Positions 35,830-45,439 of a DNA stretch of 64,000 bases are shown here, piece after piece. The DNA lies in NCBI RefSeq assembly GCF_014268655.2, contig NZ_JABWQX020000007.1, positions 28,349-92,348 of the forward strand. Reading direction: 5' to 3'. Numbering within the stretch: the stretch's first letter is position 1; the number at the start of each line of letters is the position of its first letter. Made by a program: the position numbers and the translations under genes. Below the pieces are notes generated by a model. That model was not told where the DNA came from and made no database searches. It worked only from the letters and a program-made list of their open reading frames with translations. The DNA is from Pseudomonas marvdashtae (GTDB lineage Bacteria; Pseudomonadota; Gammaproteobacteria; Pseudomonadales; Pseudomonadaceae).

Positions 35830-37722
35830 TTAGATCCTGAAACTACCCACCAACTGCTTCAACCGCGCCGCCTGCTGTTCCAGGTCGGCACAGGCCCGCA
35901 ACGTGGCTTGCAGGTTTTCCACGCCTTCCTGGTTCAGGGTGTTGATTTCGGTGATGTCGACGTTGATCGATTCCACCACGGCGGTCTGTTCTTCGGTGGC
36001 GGTCGCCACGGACTGGTTCATGCCGTCGATTTCTCCGATGCGCTGGGTCACGCTGCCCAGGCGTTCGCCGGCCTGGTTGGCGATGCCGACGCTGCTCTCG
36101 CTCTGGCGCTGGCTGTCGGTCATGGTCAGCACCGCTTCCCGCGCGCCGACTTGAAGCTCTTCGATCATCTTCTTCACTTGCTGCGCTGAATCCTGGGTGC
36201 GGTGGGCCAGGTTGCGTACTTCGTCGGCGACCACCGCGAAGCCACGCCCGGCTTCACCAGCGCGGGCGGCTTCGATGGCGGCGTTCAGTGCGAGCAGGTT
36301 GGTCTGTTGGGAAATGCTGGTGATCACTTCGAGAATCTGGCCGATGTTCACCGTGTTGCTGTTCAGGGTTTCGATGTTGCCGCACGAATCGCTGATCTTG
36401 GCCGACAGTTGCTGCATCGCCGTGATGGTTTTATCCACCACTTGCTGGCCATCTTCAGCGAGGTTGCGGGCTTCGCTGGAATGCTGCGAGGCGAGGGCGG
36501 CGTTCTGGGCGATTTCCTGGGCGGCGGCGCCGAGCTCGTTGATCGCCGCGGCCACGCTGCTGGTGCGCGACGCCTGCTGGTCGGAGTTGTACATCGACGA
36601 ATTGGACGCGCTGACTACGCGCAGCGCCACTTCGTTGACCTGACCGGTCGCCGAAGCGACTTCGCGGATCGATGTATGGATACGTTCTACAAATCGGTTG
36701 AACGAAGTGCCCAGGGCGCCAAATTCGTCCTGGCCATGAATGACCAGGCGCCGTGTCAGGTCACCTTCGCCCTCGGCGATGTCGTGCATGGCGCGGCCCA
36801 TGGTCAGCAGCGGTTGCATCAGCACGCGGATTAGCATGCCTAGCAGGGCGATGATGAACACCACGGCGATGGCCATGGCAATCAGCGCCGAGGTACGGAA
36901 TTCGCTGAGCATCGCCAGCGCCGTGCTCTTGTCGAGCACCAGCGCTACGTACCAATCCGCCCCGGGTACGCCATTCACGTGGGTGAAGGAGATGAATTGG
37001 GTCTTGCCGTCGAGCTCGACTTCCTTCAAGCCCGGGCTGACGTGTGGCGCGCCGTTGGGGTAGGCCTCGGCGAGGGTCTTGAGCACGCGCTTGCTGTCGG
37101 GATGGACCAGGATCTTGCCGTCGGCACTGACGATGAAAGCATGGCCGTGGCCGCCGAAATTCAGCGAGTTGATGATGGCGCTGACGCTCGACAGGTCGAT
37201 GTCCGCTCCCGCCACGCCGATCATCTGGTTCTGGCGTTGTACCGGCGTGGCAACAGTGATTACCAGCTTGCCCGACGAAGCCGCGATGTAGGGTTCGGTG
37301 ACGATGGTTTGCTGGGCGCTGTTGGCGGCCTTGTACCAGCCGCGAGCGCGAGGGTCGTAATCGGCGGCACGATTGCCGGCGGGTATCGAGAACATGACGC
37401 CGTCGGTACCGCCGAAATAGCTGAGCTGGAAGTTGCCGGTGTAGGCAGGCAGGCCCACGGCGCGCTTCAAGCTCTCGGCGCTGTTTCCATCGATGGCGAT
37501 TTGCTGGGCCAGCGATTGCAGCAGTTGAATACGGCCCTCGACCCACGTCTGGATATTACGACTGGTCAGGTTGCCGAGTTCCTGCATGGACGTCTCGGTG
37601 CTGGCGTTGAGGCTTTGTCGTTGGCGGTAATCGTTGAACAGGATGAAACAGGCGAATGCGACGGCCACAACGAGGGCGGCAGCCAGCAGGATTTTATGGC
37701 TGAATTTCATGTTTCTGGTCAT
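35830..37722 (-). CDS. PctA-like methyl-accepting chemotaxis protein (dCache amino-acid receptor)
   Basis: 630 residues when started at 37722 ([19 protein letters not shown]), which lines up with the remembered PctA start ([16 protein letters not shown]). Membrane helix 1 about 9-29, periplasmic dCache domain about 35-275, helix 2 about 280-300, HAMP, then the signalling domain with the hairpin [26 protein letters not shown]. The amino-acid binding pattern is present: [18 protein letters not shown], and the Asp in GVAGADIDL. It is therefore likely to sense one or more L-amino acids. The precise ligand set is unknown. Confidence 0.88.
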   Translation of the reverse strand: MTRNMKFSHKILLAAALVVAVAFACFILFNDYRQRQSLNASTETSMQELGNLTSRNIQTWVEGRIQLLQSLAQQIAIDGNSAESLKRAVGLPAYTGNFQLSYFGGTDGVMFSIPAGNRAADYDPRARGWYKAANSAQQTIVTEPYIAASSGKLVITVATPVQRQNQMIGVAGADIDLSSVSAIINSLNFGGHGHAFIVSADGKILVHPDSKRVLKTLAEAYPNGAPHVSPGLKEVELDGKTQFISFTHVNGVPGADWYVALVLDKSTALAMLSEFRTSALIAMAIAVVFIIALLGMLIRVLMQPLLTMGRAMHDIAEGEGDLTRRLVIHGQDEFGALGTSFNRFVERIHTSIREVASATGQVNEVALRVVSASNSSMYNSDQQASRTSSVAAAINELGAAAQEIAQNAALASQHSSEARNLAEDGQQVVDKTITAMQQLSAKISDSCGNIETLNSNTVNIGQILEVITSISQQTNLLALNAAIEAARAGEAGRGFAVVADEVRNLAHRTQDSAQQVKKMIEELQVGAREAVLTMTDSQRQSESSVGIANQAGERLGSVTQRIGEIDGMNQSVATATEEQTAVVESINVDITEINTLNQEGVENLQATLRACADLEQQAARLKQLVGSFRI

Positions 37723-38007
37723 TAAGAGCGCTACCGCGGAGGGACGGGTCAGAAAGGGGCGCCAATTTGCCATAACACTGGACTTTGCGCTGTTACTTTT
37801 TATCGGCGCAAAGGTCCGGCCCATCAGGCGTCAGCGGCCCATTCCCGACGAAAGGCACGACGGCGTCACAAACTGGACGATAAGCCGATGAAACAACACT
37901 GTTCGGCCAATAAATACTGGGTTCGTCGGGGAACCAGATAGGGGTTTTCTCTTCTAAGGTTCAGGTTGGCACCCTGCCCACCTCCCTTCCGTTCCAGGAG
38001 TTACACC

Positions 38008-38262
38008 ATGTCGCTGCGATCTATCGCCCTGCTGTTTATGTGCGTCGTGTTGACCGCATGCAGCAAGGTCAACCAGGAAAACTATTCGAAGTTGTCGGCC
38101 GGCATGCCCAAGGCCGAGGTCGAAACGTTGCTTGGGAAACCGACTGATTGTTCGGGCGCGCTCGGCATGTCCAGCTGCACTTGGGGCGACCAGAAAAGCT
38201 TTATCAGCGTGCAGTACGCGGGTGACAAAGTGTTGATGTTTTCCGGCCAAGGCCTGAAGTAA
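38008..38262 (+). CDS. Small lipoprotein, SmpA/DUF3862-like
   Basis: 84 residues. The lipoprotein signal MSLRSIALLFMCVVLTAC has Cys18 in a lipobox LTAC. The mature part NYSKLSAGMPKAEVETLLGKPTDCSGALGMSSCTWGD has the KLxxGMxxxEVxxLLGxP motif of BamE-like small domains. CAGGAG upstream of 38008 sets the start. It is followed 43 bp later by a lipocalin lipoprotein, so the two may be co-transcribed. Confidence 0.82.
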   Translation: MSLRSIALLFMCVVLTACSKVNQENYSKLSAGMPKAEVETLLGKPTDCSGALGMSSCTWGDQKSFISVQYAGDKVLMFSGQGLK

Positions 38263-38305
38263 TCCGAAGTAAACCGGGGCCAAGTGCCCACGGGAGAAAA
38301 AAATA

Positions 38306-38875
38306 ATGATGCGGTTAGTTTTTGTGCTTTTGGCTGGCCTGGTATTGGCCGGCTGTGCCACTTCTGGCGTAGACCCGTTGGCGCCCAAGACCGTCAACAG
38401 TGTCAATCTCAAGCGTTACCAAGGGACCTGGTACGAGTTGGCCCGCCTGCCGATGTATTTCCAGCGCAACTGCGCACAATCCGAAGCTCACTACACCCTC
38501 AAGCCTGACGGCAACGTGGATGTATTCAACCGCTGCCTGACGTCGGACTGGCAGTGGGAGGAAGCCAGGGGCACGGCATCCCCGCAAGTGCCAGGCAAGA
38601 CCGACAAGCTTTGGGTCGAGTTCGACAACTGGTTCTCGCGGATCGTGCCGGGCGTGGCGAAGGGGGAGTACTGGGTGTTGTACGTCAGCGACGATTACAA
38701 GACGGCAATTGTCGGCGATCCGAGCCGTCGCTACATGTGGCTGCTGTCCCGCTCGCCAACAGTCAATGTGGACGTGCTTGAAGAATTGCTGAGCAAGGCG
38801 CGCCAGCAGGGCTATGACACGACACGGTTGATCTGGCGTGCATCGGATCGGCAGATGGCCAAGACGTCGGACTGA
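38306..38875 (+). CDS. blc: Outer-membrane lipocalin Blc
   Basis: 189 residues. Lipobox LAGC follows MMRLVFVLLAGLV. The lipocalin motif is KRYQGTWYELARLPMYFQRNCAQSEAHYTL, with the second conserved block YWVLYVSDDYKTAIVGDPSRRYMWLLSR. Bacterial lipocalins sit in the outer membrane and bind lipids such as lysophospholipids. A second ATG at 38309 is an equally possible start. Confidence 0.92.
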   Translation: MMRLVFVLLAGLVLAGCATSGVDPLAPKTVNSVNLKRYQGTWYELARLPMYFQRNCAQSEAHYTLKPDGNVDVFNRCLTSDWQWEEARGTASPQVPGKTDKLWVEFDNWFSRIVPGVAKGEYWVLYVSDDYKTAIVGDPSRRYMWLLSRSPTVNVDVLEELLSKARQQGYDTTRLIWRASDRQMAKTSD

Positions 38876-38891
38876 CCGAGGCCCGAGACCG

Positions 38892-38919
38892 AATGTGGGA
38901 GCCAGTCAGGTCCCACATT
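38892..38919. terminator. Inverted repeat between blc and hutF
   Basis: AATGTGGGA and TCCCACATT with a 10-nt loop between the two convergent genes. There is no strong T-run. Confidence 0.5.
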
Positions 38920-38930
38920 GTTAAGGGTTG

Positions 38931-40295
38931 TCAGCCCAGAAGTTCGCGCAGTACTTGGGTAAACGCCCGGGCGCTCTCTGCTTCCCCGGCGTGGTGTCCA
39001 TCGCGGACTACCCATTTTCCCCCGACCATCACGTCCCGCACCTGGCGATCCCCGCCGGCAAACAGCCAGCGATTGAGGATGCCGTCGCCGTTGGCCGTGG
39101 CCAGGTAAGGGTCGTTGCCCTCGAGCACGAGCCAGTCAGCGCGCTTGCCAACCTCCAAGGCGCCGATGGGTTGCCCCAGCGCCTGGGCTCCTCCTTCCAG
39201 GGCGGCATCAAACAGCGTGCGTCCGACCATCGGCTGATCCGAGCGATACAGGCGGTTGCGTCGCTGATCCCGCAGCCGCTGGCCGTACTCCAGCCAACGC
39301 AACTCTTCCACCACACTCAACGAGACATGGCTGTCGGAGCCGATACCCAGGCGTCCGCCCTGGGCGAGGAAATCCACGGCCGGGAAAACTCCGTCTCCCA
39401 GGTTGGCTTCGGTGGTCAGGCACAGGCCGGCAATCGCCCGGCTCTTGGCCATGAGGCTGACTTCCTGGGGGTTGGCGTGGGTGGCGTGGACCAGGCACCA
39501 GCGCTGGTCGACCTCGGTGTTTTCGTACAGCCATTGCAGCGGGCGGGCGCCGCTCCAACTCAGGCAATCGTCGACTTCCTTTTGCTGCTCGGCAATGTGG
39601 ATGTGCACTGGACAATGGGGATCGCTGGCGGCCAGCACCTCTTGGATCTGCCCGGGCGTCACGGCGCGCAAGGAATGGAAGCACAAACCCAGGGCCTGAT
39701 TCGCTTGCCCGGCCAGGACCGGCTGCAAACGCGACTGCAACTTCAAGTAGTTTTCGGTGCTGTTGATGAATCGGCGCTGCCCTTCATTGGGCGCCTGACC
39801 GCCGAAGCCGGAATGGCTGTAGAGCACCGGCAGCAGCGTCAAGCCGATGCCGGCGGCAATCGCGGCCTGGCTGATGCGCAAGGCAAGTTCGGCCGGGTCG
39901 GCGTAGGGCGTGCCGTCGGTGTCGTGATGAACGTAATGGAATTCGGCGACCGAGGTGTAGCCGGCCTTGAGCATCTCGATGTACAGCTGCCTGGCGATGA
40001 TGCCGAGCTGATCGGGACTGATTTTACCGACGAGTCGGTACATCAGGTCGCGCCAGGTCCAGAAACTGTCGTTGGGGTTGCCGGCCACTTCCGCCAGCCC
40101 GGCCATCGCCCGTTGGAAAGCATGGGAGTGCAGGTTTGGCATGCCTGGCAACAAAGGACCCGCCAGCCGTTCGGCGCCGTCTGCGTGGGAACCGGCCTGG
40201 ATATGGATCAAGACGCCGTGGGCGTTGACCTCAAGACGTACATCATTGGCCCATCCATCAGGCAACAGCGCGCGCTCAGCGAAGAAGGCGGACAT
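38931..40295 (-). CDS. hutF: Formimidoylglutamate deiminase
   Basis: 454 residues, amidohydrolase superfamily. Converts N-formimino-glutamate to N-formyl-glutamate and ammonia, feeding HutG. The metal motif is PNLHSHAFQRAMAG; HIAEQQKEVDD and GLCLTTEANLGDG carry further active-site residues. Start at 40295 (MSAFFAERALLPDGWAND). It faces hutC across a 105-bp gap with a HutC-type operator. Confidence 0.95.
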   Translation of the reverse strand: MSAFFAERALLPDGWANDVRLEVNAHGVLIHIQAGSHADGAERLAGPLLPGMPNLHSHAFQRAMAGLAEVAGNPNDSFWTWRDLMYRLVGKISPDQLGIIARQLYIEMLKAGYTSVAEFHYVHHDTDGTPYADPAELALRISQAAIAAGIGLTLLPVLYSHSGFGGQAPNEGQRRFINSTENYLKLQSRLQPVLAGQANQALGLCFHSLRAVTPGQIQEVLAASDPHCPVHIHIAEQQKEVDDCLSWSGARPLQWLYENTEVDQRWCLVHATHANPQEVSLMAKSRAIAGLCLTTEANLGDGVFPAVDFLAQGGRLGIGSDSHVSLSVVEELRWLEYGQRLRDQRRNRLYRSDQPMVGRTLFDAALEGGAQALGQPIGALEVGKRADWLVLEGNDPYLATANGDGILNRWLFAGGDRQVRDVMVGGKWVVRDGHHAGEAESARAFTQVLRELLG

Positions 40296-40320
40296 GGGTT
40301 GAACCTCGGTGCGTGTAATT

Positions 40321-40330
40321 TGTATATACA
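40321..40330. promoter_or_regulatory. HutC-type operator between hutF and hutC
   Basis: TGTATATACA, an exact TGTA-N2-TACA palindrome, lies 26 bp before the hutF start and 71 bp before hutC. It matches the half-site spacing reported for Pseudomonas HutC. Confidence 0.65.
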
Positions 40331-40400
40331 TATACAGACGTTTGCCTGGCCGGTAAACTCCGGCAAGCTAGCAACCTTATTCGCAGAACAGGGAACCGCC

Positions 40401-41150
40401 GTGCCGACTCCGCCTGCCAAACCGCCGCTGGCCGCACACATGGGTGACAGTCCGGCGCCCTTGTACGCCCGCGTCAAACAGATGATCACCCAGCAGATCG
40501 ACAGTGGAAACTGGCCGCCGCATTACCGCGTGCCGTCGGAAAGCGAGCTGGTCAGCCAACTGGGTTTCAGCCGCATGACCATCAACCGTGCCCTGCGGGA
40601 AATGACCGCCGACGGTCTGTTGGTGCGCATGCAGGGGGTCGGCACGTTCGTCGCCGAGCCCAAGAGCCAATCGGCATTGTTCGAAGTGCATAACATCGCC
40701 GACGAAATTGCCTCCCGTGGTCATCGCCACAGCTGCAAGGTCATCACCCTGGAAGAAGAGGCGGCCGGTTCCGAGCGGGCGCTGGCCCTGGACATGCGTG
40801 AAGGCCAGAAGGTGTTCCATTCGCTGATTGTGCATTTCGAAAACGACATCCCCGTGCAGATCGAGGACCGTTTCGTCAACGCACTGGTGGCGCCGGAATA
40901 CCTCCAGCAGGATTTCACCGTGCAAACCCCCTACGCCTACCTGAACCAGGTTGCACCGCTGACCGAAGGCGAGCATGTGGTCGAGGCGATCCTGGCCGAA
41001 CCGAGCGAATGCAAGCTGTTGCAGATCGAAAGGGGCGAGCCGTGCCTGTTGATCCGTCGTCGCACCTGGTCCGGGCGCCAACCGGTGACCGCCGCGCGGC
41101 TGATCCATCCGGGCTCCCGTCACAGCTTGGAAGGGCGCTTTCATAAATGA
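40401..41150 (+). CDS. hutC: Histidine utilisation repressor HutC
   Basis: 249 residues from a GTG at 40401 (MPTPPAKPPLAAHMGDSPAPLYARVKQMI), preferred because this N-terminus resembles known Pseudomonas HutC; an ATG at 40440 is the alternative. N-terminal GntR winged helix (VPSESELVSQLGFSRMTINRALREMTADGLLVRMQGVGTFVAE) and C-terminal UTRA ligand domain (LLQIERGEPCLLIRRRTWSGRQPVTAARLIHPGSRH). Urocanate is the inducer. It overlaps hutD by 4 bp. Confidence 0.95.
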   Translation: MPTPPAKPPLAAHMGDSPAPLYARVKQMITQQIDSGNWPPHYRVPSESELVSQLGFSRMTINRALREMTADGLLVRMQGVGTFVAEPKSQSALFEVHNIADEIASRGHRHSCKVITLEEEAAGSERALALDMREGQKVFHSLIVHFENDIPVQIEDRFVNALVAPEYLQQDFTVQTPYAYLNQVAPLTEGEHVVEAILAEPSECKLLQIERGEPCLLIRRRTWSGRQPVTAARLIHPGSRHSLEGRFHK

Positions 41151-41716
41151 GCCAAGTGAAGGTTTTACGTGCCGCGCAGTACCCGCGCATGCCTTGGAAG
41201 AATGGCGGTGGCAGCACTGAAGAGATCACCCGCGATGCCGGCGCGGGCCTGGAGGGTTTCGGCTGGCGGCTGTCGATTGCCGACATAGGTGAGTCTGGCG
41301 GCTTTTCCACGTTCGCCGGTTATGAGCGAATCATCAGTGTCCTGCAGGGCGACGGCATGACGCTGAACGTCGATGGCCATTCCACGCGGCCTTTGCATCC
41401 GCTGGATCCTTTCGCGTTCAGCGGCGAGAGCCATGTGCACTGCACATTGCTGGGCGGACCGATTCGCGACTTCAACCTGATCTACGCGCCACAGCGTTAC
41501 CGCGCGCGGTTGCAGTGGATGGGTGGGCAGCAGCGGTTTTTCAGCGAGGCGGGGACGGTGTTGGTGTTCAGTGCGGCTCCGACGCTGAGGGTCAAGATGG
41601 ATGAGGCTGTCGAGGCACTGGGGCTTTATGACTGCCTGCAACTGAGCGGTAACACCGGGCTGCTGGACATCACCACCTGCGGCCAATGCTGCGTGATCGA
41701 GCTGACGGCCCGCTAA
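41147..41716 (+). CDS. hutD: HutD family protein
   Basis: 189 residues, cupin-like double barrel: MPWKNGGGSTEEITRDAG, WRLSIADIGESGGFSTFAGYERIISVLQGDGMTLNVDG. It overlaps hutC by 4 bp. In P. fluorescens SBW25 HutD has been proposed to limit hut expression by binding formylglutamate or urocanate; that is knowledge from memory, not visible here. Confidence 0.93.
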   Translation: MSQVKVLRAAQYPRMPWKNGGGSTEEITRDAGAGLEGFGWRLSIADIGESGGFSTFAGYERIISVLQGDGMTLNVDGHSTRPLHPLDPFAFSGESHVHCTLLGGPIRDFNLIYAPQRYRARLQWMGGQQRFFSEAGTVLVFSAAPTLRVKMDEAVEALGLYDCLQLSGNTGLLDITTCGQCCVIELTAR

Positions 41717-41735
41717 GGCGCCCTGCGACAGCGCT

Positions 41736-41834
41736 TTTGTGGCGAGGGAGCTTGCTCCCGCTGGGGCGCGCAGCGGCCCTGTTTTTTGGGTCTGCTTCGC
41801 AGCCCAGCGGGAGCAAGCTCCCTCGCCACAAAAG
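41736..41834. repeat. REP pair between hutD and hutU
   Basis: Two facing copies of TGTGGCGAGGGAGCTTGCTC-type units, about 100 bp in all. A separate perfect hairpin AGCGTGG/CCACGCT lies at 41884-41904, possibly an activator site. The rest of 41835-42028 holds nothing recognised. Confidence 0.8.
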
Positions 41835-42028
41835 CTCACCTCATTGTTCCCTCCATGCGCACCAACTTGTTACCGAACGCCCCAGCGTGGCGCAATACCA
41901 CGCTTCCGTGCCGCTCCGATTGCCCCCTCGAATACCCTCTTCAAAAATTTCATGCAGCTCAGTAGGCCTTAAATCACAAGGCTTTCAGCCAATTCCCCAA
42001 CCGTTCCCGAACATTGCCTCCAGCAAGT

Positions 42029-42044
42029 TGGCCGTTCGATTGCA
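42029..42044 (+). promoter_or_regulatory. Sigma-54 promoter of the hutU-hutG operon
   Basis: TGGCCGTTCGATTGCA has the GG and TTGCA elements at the correct spacing with three -24 region mismatches. Start predicted near 42056. CbrB-dependent sigma-54 control of hut is known in P. fluorescens. Confidence 0.6.
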
Positions 42045-42048
42045 TATG

Positions 42049-42062
42049 CTTGTACATACAAG
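42049..42062. promoter_or_regulatory. HutC operator over the hutU start site
   Basis: CTTGTACATACAAG contains TGTA-CA-TACA and directly follows the sigma-54 -12 element, so bound HutC would cover the transcription start. Confidence 0.7.
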
Positions 42063-42165
42063 TAAAGACGTATGCGTATGAGTCGCCGATATTCAACGCA
42101 ACGTTCGTAGAAATCGCTGCCCACTGCCCGGGCTGGTCTGGATTGATCGCTGAGGAGTTTTTGCT

Positions 42166-43854
42166 GTGACCGACGCTACCCGCAAACCTGAAAAATACCG
42201 TGACGTTGAAATCCGCGCGCCTCGCGGCAATACGCTGACCGCCAAGAGCTGGCTGACTGAAGCGCCGCTGCGCATGTTGATGAACAACCTCGACCCTGAA
42301 GTGGCCGAGAACCCCAAGGAGCTGGTGGTCTACGGTGGCATCGGTCGCGCTGCGCGCAACTGGGAGTGCTACGACAAGATCGTCGAAAGCCTGACCAACC
42401 TGAACGATGACGAAACCCTGCTGGTGCAATCCGGCAAGCCGGTGGGCGTGTTCAAGACCCACAGCAACGCCCCACGCGTACTGATCGCCAACTCCAACCT
42501 GGTGCCGCACTGGGCCAGTTGGGAGCACTTCAACGAACTCGACGCCAAGGGCCTGGCCATGTACGGCCAGATGACGGCCGGCAGCTGGATCTACATCGGC
42601 AGCCAGGGCATCGTGCAAGGCACTTATGAAACCTTCGTCGAGGCCGGTCGCCAGCACTACGACTCCAACCTCAAGGGCCGTTGGGTCCTGACCGCCGGCC
42701 TCGGCGGCATGGGTGGCGCGCAACCCCTGGCCGCGACCCTGGCCGGTGCTTGCTCGCTGAACATCGAATGCCAGCAGGTGAGCATCGACTTCCGCTTGAA
42801 CAGCCGTTATGTCGACGAGCAGGCTACTGACCTCGAGGACGCCCTGGCGCGCATCGACAAATACACCAAAGAAGGCAAGGCGATTTCCATTGCGCTGCTG
42901 GGCAACGCGGCTGAAATCCTACCGGAACTGGTCAAGCGTGGTGTGCGTCCGGACATGGTCACCGACCAGACCAGCGCCCACGATCCCCTCAATGGTTACC
43001 TGCCGGCCGGCTGGACCTGGGACGAATACCGCGCCCGCGCCAAGACCGAGCCCGCCGCCGTGGTGAAAGCCGCCAAGCAATCGATGGCCGTCCACGTCAA
43101 AGCCATGCTGGCCTTCCAGAAAATGGGCGTGCCGACCTTTGACTACGGCAACAACATCCGCCAGATGGCCCAGGAAGAGGGCGTCGAAAATGCCTTCGAT
43201 TTCCCCGGCTTTGTTCCGGCCTATATCCGTCCACTGTTCTGCCGTGGCATCGGCCCATTCCGTTGGGCGGCGCTGTCCGGTGATCCGCAGGACATCTACA
43301 AGACCGACGCCAAGGTCAAGGAACTGATCCCCGACGACGCCCACCTGCACAACTGGCTCGACATGGCCCGCGAGCGCATCAGTTTCCAGGGTTTGCCGGC
43401 ACGTATCTGCTGGGTAGGCCTGGGCCAGCGCGCCAAGTTGGGCCTGGCGTTCAACGAAATGGTGCGCAGCGGCGAATTGTCAGCGCCGATCGTCATTGGT
43501 CGCGACCACCTCGACTCCGGCTCCGTCGCCAGCCCTAACCGTGAAACCGAATCCATGCAGGACGGTTCCGACGCCGTATCCGACTGGCCGTTGCTCAACG
43601 CCTTGCTCAATACCGCCAGCGGCGCGACCTGGGTTTCGCTGCACCACGGTGGCGGCGTCGGCATGGGCTTCTCTCAGCATTCGGGCATGGTCATCGTTTG
43701 CGACGGCACCGACGAAGCGGCCGAGCGAATTGCCCGGGTGCTGCACAACGATCCGGGCACAGGTGTCATGCGTCACGCCGATGCCGGTTACCAGATCGCC
43801 ATTGATTGCGCGAAGGAGCAGGGGCTGAACCTGCCAATGATCACGGGCAAGTAA
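42166..43854 (+). CDS. hutU: Urocanate hydratase
   Basis: 562 residues from a GTG at 42166 ([21 protein letters not shown]). Converts urocanate to imidazolone propionate using NAD. Visible: [60 protein letters not shown] and [18 protein letters not shown]. First gene of the large hut operon. Confidence 0.97.
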   Translation: MTDATRKPEKYRDVEIRAPRGNTLTAKSWLTEAPLRMLMNNLDPEVAENPKELVVYGGIGRAARNWECYDKIVESLTNLNDDETLLVQSGKPVGVFKTHSNAPRVLIANSNLVPHWASWEHFNELDAKGLAMYGQMTAGSWIYIGSQGIVQGTYETFVEAGRQHYDSNLKGRWVLTAGLGGMGGAQPLAATLAGACSLNIECQQVSIDFRLNSRYVDEQATDLEDALARIDKYTKEGKAISIALLGNAAEILPELVKRGVRPDMVTDQTSAHDPLNGYLPAGWTWDEYRARAKTEPAAVVKAAKQSMAVHVKAMLAFQKMGVPTFDYGNNIRQMAQEEGVENAFDFPGFVPAYIRPLFCRGIGPFRWAALSGDPQDIYKTDAKVKELIPDDAHLHNWLDMARERISFQGLPARICWVGLGQRAKLGLAFNEMVRSGELSAPIVIGRDHLDSGSVASPNRETESMQDGSDAVSDWPLLNALLNTASGATWVSLHHGGGVGMGFSQHSGMVIVCDGTDEAAERIARVLHNDPGTGVMRHADAGYQIAIDCAKEQGLNLPMITGK

Positions 43855-43905
43855 CCCCGCGCCGAAAGCACTGCCCTAACCAGAACAATCCACAGAGGTT
43901 GAACC

Positions 43906-45369
43906 ATGGCTGTCACCAACACGCGCACAAGCAGCAAGTTGATCGAGAAACGTTCGATCGACTACATCCCGGAAGCGGAGAGGCACGGCCGGCTGTTAAG
44001 CCAATTCACCCTCTGGATGGGTGCCAACCTGCAAATTACAGCCATCGTCACCGGTGCATTGGCGGTGGTGCTGGGCGGCGATGTGTTCTGGTCGTTGATC
44101 GGTTTGCTGATCGGCCAAGTGCTCGGCGGTGGCGTCATGGCCTTGCATGCGGCCCAAGGGCCCAAGCTGGGCCTGCCGCAGATGATCTCCAGTCGCGTGC
44201 AGTTTGGTGTGTATGGCGCGGCCATTCCGATCGTGCTGGTGTGCCTGATGTACCTGGGTTTCACCGCCACCGGAACCGTGCTTTCCGGCCAGGCGCTGGG
44301 CCAGTTGTTTGGCGTCAGTGACAGTGTCGGCATCCTCATTTTCGCCAGTGTCATCGTGCTGGTGACGGTGCTCGGTTATCGGGTGATCCATTTCATTGGC
44401 CGTGTCGCCAGCGTTATTGGTGTGATCGCCTTCGTTTATTTGTTCGCTCGCCTGATCGGCCAGACGGACGTGGGCGCACTCCTGCAGATCCGCCACTTCA
44501 GCTGGAGCAGCTTCCTGCTGGCGGTGTCGCTCGCGGCTTCCTGGCAGATCGCCTTCGGCCCCTACGTGGCGGACTATTCGCGTTACTTGCCGAGCAAGAC
44601 CTCTTCGGTGAAAACCTTTTTCGCCGCCGGCGCCGGTTCAGTCATCGGCGCACAAGTGGCGATGATCCTCGGCGTGTTTGCCGCCGCCTCGGCCAACGGG
44701 CAGTTCGCCGGTCACGAAGTGGCCTATATCGTTGGCCTGGGAGGAACCGGTGCGACGGCTGCGCTGCTGTACTTCAGCATCGCGTTCGGCAAGGTCACCA
44801 TCTCCACGCTGAACTCCTACGGCAGCTTCATGTGCATCGCGACCATCATCAGCGGGTTCCGCGGGCACGTGAACGTCACGCGCGTGCAGCGCCTGGTCTT
44901 CGTGCTGGTCATCGTCGGCGCTGCGACCTTGATCGCGCTGCTGGGCCAGCACTCGTTCCTCGGTGCCTTCAAGTCTTTCATTCTGTTCTTGCTGGCGTTC
45001 TTCACGCCTTGGAGCGCGATCAACCTGGTGGACTACTACTGCATCACGCGCGAACGCTATGACGTGCCGGCACTGAACGACCCGAACGGCCGCTATGGTC
45101 GCTGGAATGCCCTCGGCATCAGCGTCTATGTCTTCGGGGTACTGGTTCAACTGCCATTCATTGCCACCAAGTTCTATACCGGTCCGCTGGTGAAGGCCAT
45201 GGGCGGTGTGGACATCTCCTGGATCATCGGCCTGGTGGTCCCGGCGGCGCTGTACTACGTCCTCGCCAAGAAGTGGCACAGCGCAGTACCCGATCAATTG
45301 ATCCTGCCGCTCGAGCAGGACGCGGTTGACGCACAACCGAGCAGGGCGGGCCGCATCCAAGCGGTCTGA
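43906..45369 (+). CDS. NCS1 purine-cytosine-type permease, probable urocanate transporter
   Basis: 487 residues with about 12 helices. Landmarks of NCS1: RHGRLLSQFTLWMGANLQIT, PKLGLPQMISSRVQFGVYGAAIP, WQIAFGPYVADYSRYLP, FFTPWSAINLVDYYCITRERYDVPALNDPNGRYGRWN. It sits between hutU and hutX, where SBW25 carries a transporter reported to take up urocanate (HutTu). Substrate by position only. Confidence 0.85.
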   Translation: MAVTNTRTSSKLIEKRSIDYIPEAERHGRLLSQFTLWMGANLQITAIVTGALAVVLGGDVFWSLIGLLIGQVLGGGVMALHAAQGPKLGLPQMISSRVQFGVYGAAIPIVLVCLMYLGFTATGTVLSGQALGQLFGVSDSVGILIFASVIVLVTVLGYRVIHFIGRVASVIGVIAFVYLFARLIGQTDVGALLQIRHFSWSSFLLAVSLAASWQIAFGPYVADYSRYLPSKTSSVKTFFAAGAGSVIGAQVAMILGVFAAASANGQFAGHEVAYIVGLGGTGATAALLYFSIAFGKVTISTLNSYGSFMCIATIISGFRGHVNVTRVQRLVFVLVIVGAATLIALLGQHSFLGAFKSFILFLLAFFTPWSAINLVDYYCITRERYDVPALNDPNGRYGRWNALGISVYVFGVLVQLPFIATKFYTGPLVKAMGGVDISWIIGLVVPAALYYVLAKKWHSAVPDQLILPLEQDAVDAQPSRAGRIQAV

Positions 45370-45439
45370 TGGGACGTTGACAGGGCTGGATGCCTCTTGA
45401 CTGCCGTAAGCCAATCCAACTGATTAGGAGCGTCACATA

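Noticed and set aside
38928..40400. In-frame 5' extension of hutC to 38928 giving a 740-residue protein
   Set aside because: The extension is antisense to hutF and crosses the hutF/hutC operator; the HutC domain starts after the GTG at 40401.
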